A DNA stretch of 7,653 nt from Spirochaetaceae bacterium (lineage in GTDB: Bacteria > Spirochaetota > Spirochaetia > Treponematales > Breznakiellaceae): positions 1 through 7,653 of the forward strand of contig JAIRMP010000071.1 in assembly GCA_031258615.1 (NCBI GenBank), written 5' to 3'. Shown here piece after piece: positions 1 through 5,504 of this stretch (the first letter of the stretch is position 1; every line of letters starts with the position of its first letter). The position numbers were made by a program, and so were the translations under genes. Under the pieces are notes generated by a model. The model saw nothing but the letters and a program-made list of their open reading frames with translations. It was not told the DNA's origin and ran no database searches.

Positions 1-184
1 TGGAGCCATCTTCGGAGTTTTCTATTATTTCATCCAGTTCGGCCTGTTTCTCCGAAGTCAACGGCTCAATTTCTTCAATAGCCTTTTGTTCATCATGGAA
101 ATATTCTTTAGTAATAATACTGCGGGGAATAAGTTTCCCTTTCCGTCCGGATTGCCGCGGCGCTGGTGAAGCGTTAAGCGCGGC
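1..184 (-). pseudogene. Type I restriction-modification methylase (HsdM) C-terminal fragment, remnant
   Basis: Reading leftwards from a TAA at 185-187, an open frame of 61 codons runs off the left edge. It contains no Met codon. From about base 145 down it reads GKLIPRSIITKEYFHDEQKA and then a Glu-rich helical stretch ending ENSEDGS. This resembles the C-terminal part of HsdM, the N6-adenine methyltransferase subunit of type I restriction systems, where a LIPKxLIxxxYFxxEQxxI segment is followed by a coiled-coil-like helix and a G/S-E-D/E-G motif. The family resemblance is from memory, not a search. The SAM-binding and NPPY catalytic parts would lie upstream, but the Rpn-like gene occupies that place in a different frame, so the 5' part is missing. 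It is probably inactive. Whether the true C-terminus continues outside the window cannot be seen. A single sequencing frameshift could not restore the gene. Confidence 0.6.
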
Positions 185-234
185 TTATGTTTCCCAATAC
201 GTGACTTGCCATTTACCGGCGCCGCCGTACAAAA

Positions 235-549
235 TCACAGGGTTCCTGCCTCGTATTCCACGCGCACCGGTTCAAACTCATCGGGGTTCATGGATAGTAC
301 AACATTGAAATATGTACCATCCGGTGATTTGCACTGTATATCAAAGCGAATCTGTCTGTCGTGCAGGTTATCGATGGGCGGCTCGTTAGCAATTATTGTA
401 ACGGATTCGACCTCTCTGCCTATCAACGCCGAAAGCAGCTTTGCCAGAGCGCCGAGTGATTCAGGGGTGTCTTTTGTGAAAACCGCCTTGAACACGTTGT
501 CCAGGCATATATCAATTAGGTCTTCCTGTTCGTCCAGATGTATAGCCAT
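235..549 (-). pseudogene. Rpn-family PD-(D/E)XK nuclease/transposase, truncated to N-terminal 104 residues
   Basis: The 104-residue product starts MAIHLDEQEDLIDICLDNVF and resembles the N-terminus of Rpn (recombination-promoting nuclease, PDDEXK_2 transposase-like) proteins common in treponemes, which usually have about 250-320 residues. The nuclease core is visible: Asp70 in RFDI, then a beta strand, then NPDEFEPVRVEYEAG. The stop comes directly after AGTL, where relatives continue into the rest of the domain, so the C-terminal two thirds are gone. The second catalytic position, where I expect Glu in N-V-E-M-S, is Val84 (codon GTA, one base from GAA). The ATG at 549 is supported by a GAGGT ribosome site 7 bases upstream and a good promoter. 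An HsdM fragment follows in another frame, which suggests a deletion fusion. Intact family members are thought to act in DNA cleavage and RecA-independent recombination; this copy is probably dead. Confidence 0.7.
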
Positions 550-556
550 ATTTATT

Positions 557-599
557 ACCTCGGTGAAAGCAGTATAGAGTATCGGGGCGGGTTATTCAA
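557..599 (-). promoter_or_regulatory. Promoter and ribosome binding site of the truncated Rpn-like gene
   Basis: On the minus strand a -35 box TTGAAT (599-594) is followed by a 17-base spacer and a -10 box TATACT (576-571). That puts the start point near 564. A GAGGT ribosome site (561-557) lies 7 bases before the ATG at 549. The control region looks intact although the gene is broken. A run of 15 C (G on plus) begins 30 bases upstream of the -35 box. Confidence 0.5.
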
Positions 600-629
600 T
601 CGACACTGTAGCCGCGTGCGGAGGCTCAT

Positions 630-644
630 GGGGGGGGGGGGGGG
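630..644. repeat. 15-base poly-G tract
   Basis: Fifteen uninterrupted G on the plus strand, in non-coding DNA. It lies 80 bases upstream of the Rpn ATG (as poly-C on that strand) and 316 bases upstream of the GH13 ATG. Long G tracts are prone to slipped-strand length change, and in Treponema pallidum such tracts sit near tpr promoters. Whether this one varies, or its exact length is correct, cannot be told from one sequence. Confidence 0.9.
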
Positions 645-650
645 AAGGTC

Positions 651-689
651 AAGGTGGCAAGCGCGAAGGTGGCAAGCGCTACGCGCTTG
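651..689. repeat. Two-copy 15-base-period tandem repeat ending in a hairpin
   Basis: AAGGTGGCAAGCGC occurs at 651-664 and again at 666-679, a perfect 14-base match with a 15-base period. The second copy runs into a hairpin: CAAGCGC (673-679), loop TAC, GCGCTTG (683-689). It lies just right of the poly-G tract. Function unknown; it may be part of a decayed repeat element. Confidence 0.7.
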
Positions 690-700
690 ACTAGGCAAAC

Positions 701-805
701 TCCAACCGTTGTTGTGGAGGGGTGTGGCAAGCCTCGTCATTGCGAGTCGGCTCGCACAGTTGATTGCTTCGCTTCGCTCGCAATGACGGCTCCTACCGTT
801 GTTGT
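701..805. repeat. Direct repeats flanking the REP/MITE-like element
   Basis: TCCAACCGTTGTTGT (701-715) and TCCTACCGTTGTTGT (791-805) match at 14 of 15 positions and bracket the inverted repeat at 735-788. They could be target duplications, recombination sites or simply part of a larger repeat unit. The left one ends 19 bases before the inverted repeat and the right one starts 2 bases after it, so they are not a clean target-site duplication of that element alone. Confidence 0.5.
735..788. repeat. REP/MITE-like palindromic repeat (CGTCATTGCGAG type)
   Basis: The arms CGTCATTGCGAG (735-746) and CTCGCAATGACG (777-788) are perfect 12-base inverted repeats around a 30-base centre. The right half, read on the minus strand (788-762), continues as GCGAAGCGAAGCAATC after the arm. 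This matches a repeat I recognise from many bacterial genomes, often mistranslated as RHCERSEAI-like peptides. The layout is that of two units head to head, the left one diverged inside. The family identification is from memory. Confidence 0.75.
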
Positions 806-945
806 TCACGAGAGGGCGGGTGATGGGTGGTGGTGGGCGGGGATGGTAGATTGCGGGGACAATCGCACCGCTGCCTGCGTATTTTTTGCGGACCGGACTG
901 CTGCCGGGGACTTGTTGGCTGACTGTTATTTGTGATAACGTATTC

Positions 946-952
946 AAAGGGG
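946..952 (+). promoter_or_regulatory. Ribosome binding site of the GH13 gene
   Basis: AAAGGGG lies 7 bases before the ATG at 960, a good Shine-Dalgarno match and spacing. It supports 960 as the start rather than any later Met. Confidence 0.7.
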
Positions 953-959
953 TTTTGCG

Positions 960-3900
960 ATGAAAAGAGGCCGTGAAATAAGCGGAACAAGCAAGTTACT
1001 TGTAAGCTTAACGGAATTCGAAGCGGGGCGGGCTGAGCAAACGGAGCGTTGCCCGGCGTTTGAATTCCATATCCGGGGCGAAGTCCGCGCCCTGCACGGA
1101 CTTGACAAGGAGCTTTTTACGCTTACCGGCAACGTGATACTGGCCGATTTCCGCGCTGTGCGCGAGCTTGCCGCCAAACTAAACTCAGGGCACGATCTAA
1201 AAAAACACCCCGAAAAGGCGGTCAGCGCCGGCAAACTGAACGCGATGGGCCTTATCGACGAGATACTACACTACCTTGTCGGGCAGTACCGCCGGCAGGT
1301 ACAGCCGGACCTGTTTGAAAAGGCGCTGACGAGACTCGAAAACTCGCTTGGGCCGGCGAAGGCGGCGTTTCTGCTGGAAACCTTTTGTGAGGAATTCCCG
1401 CCAAAGGCGGTCTATGCCGGCAGTACGGGAGTTGGCGAATACCTCAAAGGGAGCGAGGGGACTCTGAGCCACCGGGCAATGGCGCTTGAGGAACTCCTTA
1501 TGCTGGCGATCGCGAACCTGAATCCCGCTTTTAAGCCGTTCCTGTTCCTGTTCGACGACGCCCCGCTCCAGGCAAAGACGGCGTATAACAGAGCGATGGA
1601 CGAACTTCGCGCCTACCTTGCCGAATGCCCGGCGTTCGGCCCTGACGGAAAAAACCTCTGGGACCTGCTCCGCGAACCGGCCCTTGCCTGCCCCGACTCG
1701 CTTGAAGGCCAGCTTAAATGGATGCGAGGGCGCTGGGGACTCTTGCTGCAAGACTTTTTGCCCCGCCTCCTAACCGGCCTTGACGTGATAAGCGAGGAGG
1801 AAAAGCCCCGCTGGAACGGCGCGCCCGGCCCCGCCGAGGCGTACAGTTACGGCTATTTACAGAACGAGTACGAGAATTTTAGTCAGGATATGGAATGGAT
1901 GCCGCGCGCCGTGCTTATGGCAAAGAGTACGCTCGTCTGGCTCTGGCAGTTGACCCAAAAGTACGGGCGCGAAATACGGAAGCTGGACGAGATTCCGGAC
2001 GAGGAACTTGACGAGCTTGCCCGGCGCGGCTTTACCGGCCTCTGGCTGATAGGACTTTGGGAGCGGAGCGCGGCCTCGCGCACGGTAAAGCAGTGGAAAG
2101 GCAACCCCGAGGCGGCGGCAAGCGCGTACAGCCTGTACGACTACGACATCGCAAACGAGCTGGGCGGCTGGGGGGCGCTCCGCGGCCTGCGGGACCGCTG
2201 TATGCGGCGCGGCATCAGGCTGGGAAGCGACATGGTGCCGAATCACACAGGCATCGACTCAAAGTGGATAATAGAGAACCCCGACCGCTTCCTTCAGCTT
2301 GACTACCCCCCTTACCCCCAGTACTCGTACAACAGCGGCAACTTGTCGAACCACCCGGACATCGTTGTTCAAATTGAGGACCACTACTACGACAATTCGG
2401 ACTGCGCCGTCGTCTTTCACCACTATGACAGGAGGACAGGCAGGCGCCGCTACATATACCACGGGAACGACGGGACATCAATGCCGTGGAACGACACGGC
2501 GCAGATAGACTTTCTGAACCCGGAAGCGCGGGAGGCGGTGAAAGATGCGATAATCGGCGTGTGCAAACAGTTTCCGATAGTGCGCTTCGACGCGGCGATG
2601 ACGCTGGCAAAGCGCCACATCCAGCGGCTCTGGTACCCGGAGCCCGGCCGCGGCGGGGATATATCCAGCCGCGCCGAACACGCGATTTCCACTGAGGAAT
2701 TCAACCGCCGTATTCCAAACGAATTCTGGCGGGAGGTTGTGGACCGTTGCGCCGCCGAAGCGCCGAACACCCTGCTGCTGGCGGAGGCGTTCTGGATGAT
2801 GGAAGGCTACTTTGTCCGCACGCTGGGTATGCACCGCGTCTACAACTCGGCGTTTATGAATATGCTCAAGAACGAGGAAAACCAGAAGTACCGCGACACG
2901 ATAAAGAACACGCTCGCCTTCGACCCGGAAATCTTAAAGCGCTTTGTCAACTTTATGAACAACCCGGACGAGGAGACCGCCGTAGCGCAGTTCGGCAAGG
3001 GGGACAAGTACTTCGGGATATGTACGCTGATGGTCACGATGCCTGGCCTGCCCATGTTCGGACACGGCCAGATCGAGGGGTACGAGGAAAAGTACGGGAT
3101 GGAGTACCGCAGGGCGTACCGGGACGAGAAGCCTGACGCTTACCTTGTCGAAAGACATGAACGGGAGATTTTTCCGCTGATGAAACGGCGTATGCTGTTC
3201 TCAGGCAGCGTCAATTTCCGCCTGTTCGATCTGTGGCGGGACGGGCATGTAAACGAAAATGTCTTTGCCTATACAAACCGTGTTGATATGGACAGGACGC
3301 TGGTACTTTACAACAATTCGTACTACGAGGCGTCGGGCTGGATAAACTCAGGCAGCGTGGATATTCCGCAAAAGGACGGCGCGGGGCATAGCAGGGACAG
3401 CCTGGCGCAGGCCCTGTTGCTGCGTGACGACCCGCATTACTTCGCGCTTCTCCGCGAGATGCGGAGCGGGCAATGGTTTATCCGGTCAAATAAGGATATG
3501 TTTGAACGGGGGCTTTTCATAAACCTTTCGGGTTACGAGGCTCAGGTTTACTTGGACATATACGAGGTGGAGGACGGCGATTTCTCGACATGGGCGCGCC
3601 TTCACGCTGAATTAAACGGGGCGGGAATGAAAGACCCCAAGGAGGCTTTGGAAGATATGTTGTTGGATGAGATTTTTGTACCTTTCTGTGATCTTTTCAG
3701 GTGGGAGCGGGTTGAGGACGCGCGGAAAGTTTTTTCAGGCGAGTCTGACGGACCTGACGCGGAAACGCTGGGGGCGGTTGAAAGATTCCTTGCGGCCGCA
3801 AAAGAGCTGCGCAAAGAGGCGGCCTACGATCCGTTTGCCGGCGGCAAAGGGGACGGCGCTGCCGTGGATGTCAAAACGGCGGTCGCTCGCTGGGAAAAGG

Positions 3901-4625
3901 CTCTGCGCGCTTACGCGGCGTCGTTCAAGGACGCGGCGGCTCAGGCCGGTAAAAGTGACTTTGCCGCCGGACTGAGGGACGGGCTTGCAAACGGGTTTCA
4001 GCTTAACGCCTTTATTTACGGCTATACTGTGTTCGGCCTTTGCGCGTCGATCGCGGGAAAGAACGCCACCGGCGCGGAGGCGGTAACCCTGTTCGAGTTC
4101 TGGCATTTTGACCGCAAGACGCGCGAATGTTTTGAGGAGCTGGGGATTGACGGAGGCGCGGCGTACCGCTTTATCGAGATAGCAAAGGCCGTTACCCGCC
4201 GCCTTGTACACGGCAAAACTGGGGTGAAGGCTGAGTGGGCCAAATCAGGCGGCACGGTGACCGCCCTTTCGATCGCGCAAAATGTCCATGATTCGGAAGA
4301 TTTCCGCCGCCTGATAGGCGTAAACGAGTGGGGAGGCGTTGATTGGTTCAACAAAGAAGCCTTCGAGGAAGCGCTGTTCTACGCGGCGGCGATCGCGTCG
4401 GGCTTCGCCGGTATAGATGCTGTTTCCACCGTTTTTACGGAACTTTCCGGGGCGGAACTGAAGTCAGAATACAAACTGCCGGAGCTTATCAAGGCGCTGG
4501 GCGGCAAAAAATCCGTCAAAAAAGCGGCCGCGCCTGCCGCCGTCAAGCCTGACGCGGAAAAGAAAGACACGACCAAAAAAACCGCCGCCGCTTCCAAGCC
4601 TGCTTCCGCAAAGAAAAAAAGCTAA
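960..4625 (+). CDS. Large GH13 (alpha-amylase family) glucan-active enzyme, 1221 aa
   Basis: An intracellular retaining alpha-glucan hydrolase or transferase is likely. There is no signal peptide, so glycogen or malto-oligosaccharide is the probable substrate. Residues about 1-300 form a helical region (TLTGNVILADFRAVR, LNAMGLIDEILHYLV) without a recognised fold. The GH13 barrel follows, about 300-770. Region I is DMVPNHT (Asp424, Asn428, His429). Region II is VRFDAAM (Arg542, nucleophile Asp544). Region III is LLLAEAFW (acid/base Glu609). Region IV is FMNNPDEETA (Asp670, with Pro669 where the usual His stands). MPGLPMFGHGQ follows. Residues about 770-1180 are a beta-rich then helical extension, and 1183-1221 a Lys/Ala/Pro-rich tail. 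Typical alpha-amylases have 450-700 residues. The Pro recalls GlgE maltosyltransferases, so transferase activity is possible. The start is supported by AAAGGGG 7 bases upstream. The gene stands alone, convergent with the next gene. GH13 membership is sure; substrate and subfamily are not. Confidence 0.9.
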   Translation: MKRGREISGTSKLLVSLTEFEAGRAEQTERCPAFEFHIRGEVRALHGLDKELFTLTGNVILADFRAVRELAAKLNSGHDLKKHPEKAVSAGKLNAMGLIDEILHYLVGQYRRQVQPDLFEKALTRLENSLGPAKAAFLLETFCEEFPPKAVYAGSTGVGEYLKGSEGTLSHRAMALEELLMLAIANLNPAFKPFLFLFDDAPLQAKTAYNRAMDELRAYLAECPAFGPDGKNLWDLLREPALACPDSLEGQLKWMRGRWGLLLQDFLPRLLTGLDVISEEEKPRWNGAPGPAEAYSYGYLQNEYENFSQDMEWMPRAVLMAKSTLVWLWQLTQKYGREIRKLDEIPDEELDELARRGFTGLWLIGLWERSAASRTVKQWKGNPEAAASAYSLYDYDIANELGGWGALRGLRDRCMRRGIRLGSDMVPNHTGIDSKWIIENPDRFLQLDYPPYPQYSYNSGNLSNHPDIVVQIEDHYYDNSDCAVVFHHYDRRTGRRRYIYHGNDGTSMPWNDTAQIDFLNPEAREAVKDAIIGVCKQFPIVRFDAAMTLAKRHIQRLWYPEPGRGGDISSRAEHAISTEEFNRRIPNEFWREVVDRCAAEAPNTLLLAEAFWMMEGYFVRTLGMHRVYNSAFMNMLKNEENQKYRDTIKNTLAFDPEILKRFVNFMNNPDEETAVAQFGKGDKYFGICTLMVTMPGLPMFGHGQIEGYEEKYGMEYRRAYRDEKPDAYLVERHEREIFPLMKRRMLFSGSVNFRLFDLWRDGHVNENVFAYTNRVDMDRTLVLYNNSYYEASGWINSGSVDIPQKDGAGHSRDSLAQALLLRDDPHYFALLREMRSGQWFIRSNKDMFERGLFINLSGYEAQVYLDIYEVEDGDFSTWARLHAELNGAGMKDPKEALEDMLLDEIFVPFCDLFRWERVEDARKVFSGESDGPDAETLGAVERFLAAAKELRKEAAYDPFAGGKGDGAAVDVKTAVARWEKALRAYAASFKDAAAQAGKSDFAAGLRDGLANGFQLNAFIYGYTVFGLCASIAGKNATGAEAVTLFEFWHFDRKTRECFEELGIDGGAAYRFIEIAKAVTRRLVHGKTGVKAEWAKSGGTVTALSIAQNVHDSEDFRRLIGVNEWGGVDWFNKEAFEEALFYAAAIASGFAGIDAVSTVFTELSGAELKSEYKLPELIKALGGKKSVKKAAAPAAVKPDAEKKDTTKKTAAASKPASAKKKS

Positions 4626-4690
4626 AAGGTGTCAGGCCGCCTGCAATGCGTCTAAACGTCTATGCGCAAATCGCTTGCAGGCCGCGCCTG
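4614..4690 (-). terminator. Hairpin between convergent genes, terminator-like for the minus-strand barrel gene
   Basis: The inner stem pairs GCCTGCAA (4639-4646) with TTGCAGGC (4675-4682). After an asymmetric internal loop an outer stem pairs CAGGC (4633-4637) with GCCTG (4686-4690). The loop is about 28 bases. Read on the minus strand the hairpin is followed, after ACACC, by TTTT (4627-4624), AGC and seven T (4620-4614). Those T lie opposite the Lys codons at the end of the GH13 gene. On the plus strand no T tract follows, so for the GH13 gene it is at most a weak stop or a 3' stabiliser. Confidence 0.4.
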
Positions 4691-4732
4691 GCGGCGGGGT
4701 GGTTCATTCCGGTCGTGTATTAACCATGCGTG

Positions 4733-5377
4733 TTACTTTTTGCTGTAAATTTTTATGTTGTTCTGGAACATAATGCCAAAAGTAACGAGGGTGTCCGGCT
4801 CAAAGAAATGCGGGGTAGCCCTAAGGAGTATGCGGCAGAGTTTGTTCCCTGCCTTAAAATCAACGCCAACATCAATAGGCAAACTGATGTAGGGATCCCC
4901 TTTGGTGTCTGGCATACCGGACGAGGCGGGGATCATACTGAAAAGCGGAATATGAAAGTTCATCCCGGCTCCGAGATACAGCCATTCGAGGCGCGGCATA
5001 TTGACGTGCGCTGAAATGGGAAGCGTGAGAGCAATGGGAGTCCTCATCACATCGGTAAGAGTTGTATTGGTGTCCGATAAATCAACCTTGTTATTCACTG
5101 ACATGATTTCATAGACATAGAGGCCGGTACTTGCGGAAAGCCAGTACAGAATGTAAAAGTCGTAGTTTACTCCCACATAGGCATCCACAATAAAATAAGA
5201 ATCCTTTTCTAACTGAAAAGCATCGCCTTTCATGTTAAAGCCGCCGCCGCCGCTGAACCCAAGCAGCATATCCAACGACTTGTACTTATGGGTATTTTCT
5301 GATGCAGGTGTTTCCTGCGCGAATCCGAACGAGCATAGCACAACCGCCAAAACCACAGCATTTACCACTTTATTCAT
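4733..5377 (-). CDS. Exported small beta-barrel protein, probably outer membrane, 214 aa
   Basis: I do not recognise a named family. The N-terminus MNKVVNAVVLAVVLCSFGFA is a classic signal peptide with a likely signal peptidase I cut after FGFA (residue 20), before QETPASENTH. Cys15 follows VVL, but Leu before Cys makes a poor lipobox. The mature part of about 194 residues alternates hydrophobic and polar residues and is rich in Gly, Tyr and Phe (GFSGGGGFNMKG, YFIVDAYVGVNYDFYILYWL, LYLGAGMNFHIPLF, LVTFGIMFQNNIKIY). This fits an eight-strand barrel of the kind common in treponemes. I chose the ATG at 5377, not the in-frame ATG at 5542, because AAGGAG (5389-5384) lies 6 bases upstream and the signal peptide starts there; the longer form would bury it. 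Its promoter and a palindrome lie just upstream, divergent from the methyltransferase. A role in envelope function is inference. Confidence 0.75.
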   Translation of the reverse strand: MNKVVNAVVLAVVLCSFGFAQETPASENTHKYKSLDMLLGFSGGGGFNMKGDAFQLEKDSYFIVDAYVGVNYDFYILYWLSASTGLYVYEIMSVNNKVDLSDTNTTLTDVMRTPIALTLPISAHVNMPRLEWLYLGAGMNFHIPLFSMIPASSGMPDTKGDPYISLPIDVGVDFKAGNKLCRILLRATPHFFEPDTLVTFGIMFQNNIKIYSKK

Positions 5378-5383
5378 AAAAAA

Positions 5384-5389
5384 CTCCTT
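5384..5389 (-). promoter_or_regulatory. Ribosome binding site deciding the barrel gene start
   Basis: AAGGAG on the minus strand, 6 bases before the ATG at 5377. It fixes this start over the longer in-frame option at 5542. Confidence 0.8.
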
Positions 5390-5413
5390 AAAGTGTATCA
5401 AAAAACTAAAATT

Positions 5414-5430
5414 GTGATTTTTAAAATCAC
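5414..5430. promoter_or_regulatory. Perfect 17-base palindrome at the barrel gene transcription start (operator candidate)
   Basis: GTGATTTT, a central T, then AAAATCAC: 8-base perfect arms. The predicted start point of the minus-strand promoter is near 5431, so the palindrome covers about +1 to +17 of the barrel gene mRNA. It could be a repressor site or an mRNA 5' hairpin. Its ends recall the CRP half sites TGTGA and TCAC, but the half-site spacing is 9 rather than 6, so I do not call it a CRP site. Confidence 0.5.
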
Positions 5431-5437
5431 TGATAAT

Positions 5438-5467
5438 GTTATACCCAGAAATCGCGGCTTTCGTCAA
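5438..5467 (-). promoter_or_regulatory. Promoter of the barrel gene
   Basis: On the minus strand TTGACG (5467-5462), an 18-base spacer and TATAAC (5443-5438); each box matches consensus at 5 of 6 positions. The predicted start is near 5431, giving a 5' leader of about 54 bases that begins with the palindrome. Confidence 0.55.
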
Positions 5468-5496
5468 TGGATATTTTCCGGAAACTGTTTTACAAT
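5468..5496 (+). promoter_or_regulatory. Possible promoter of the RNA methyltransferase gene
   Basis: TGGATA (5468-5473), a 17-base spacer and TACAAT (5491-5496). The -35 box directly abuts the -35 box of the opposing barrel promoter. The start point would be at about 5503, almost at the ATG at 5505, so the mRNA would be nearly leaderless. Confidence 0.35.
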
Positions 5497-5504
5497 TAAG
5501 CACG

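Larger units (their letters stand above)
550..959. other. 410-base repeat-rich intergenic region without a gene
   Basis: This stretch lies between the divergent Rpn remnant and the GH13 gene. It contains, in order, the Rpn promoter, a 15-base G tract, a 15-base-period tandem repeat with hairpin, and a REP/MITE-like inverted repeat bordered by direct repeats. A G-rich stretch follows (about 808-846, GGTGGTGGGCGGGG-like). The open frames across it translate the repeat (RHCERSEAI on minus, CFASLAMT on plus) and show no protein character. I found no convincing promoter for the GH13 gene; the best boxes just upstream of 945 are weak and too close to its ribosome site. Confidence 0.7.

Noticed and set aside
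206..577. Plus-strand open frame of 123 codons opposite the Rpn remnant.
   Set aside because: It is the antisense of a recognisable Rpn N-terminus, has no ribosome site and no protein character.
654..935. Plus-strand open frame of 93 codons just before the GH13 gene.
   Set aside because: It also translates the repeat (CFASLAMT); no ribosome site and no family resemblance.
912..941. Promoter boxes TTGTTG and GATAAC before the GH13 gene.
   Set aside because: Poor matches, and the implied start point would fall on the ribosome binding site.
555..947. Minus-strand open frame of 130 codons in the intergenic region.
   Set aside because: It translates the REP/MITE repeat (RHCERSEAI) and G-rich tracts with a Pro/Arg-rich product; spurious.
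4660..4671. 12-base sequence CTATGCGCAAAT also found at 6583-6594.
   Set aside because: A few shared 12-mers are expected by chance in a window of this size and the flanks differ.
5413..5431. CRP/FNR-type operator in the palindrome.
   Set aside because: The TGTGA and TCAC halves are 9 bases apart instead of 6; kept only as a generic palindrome.
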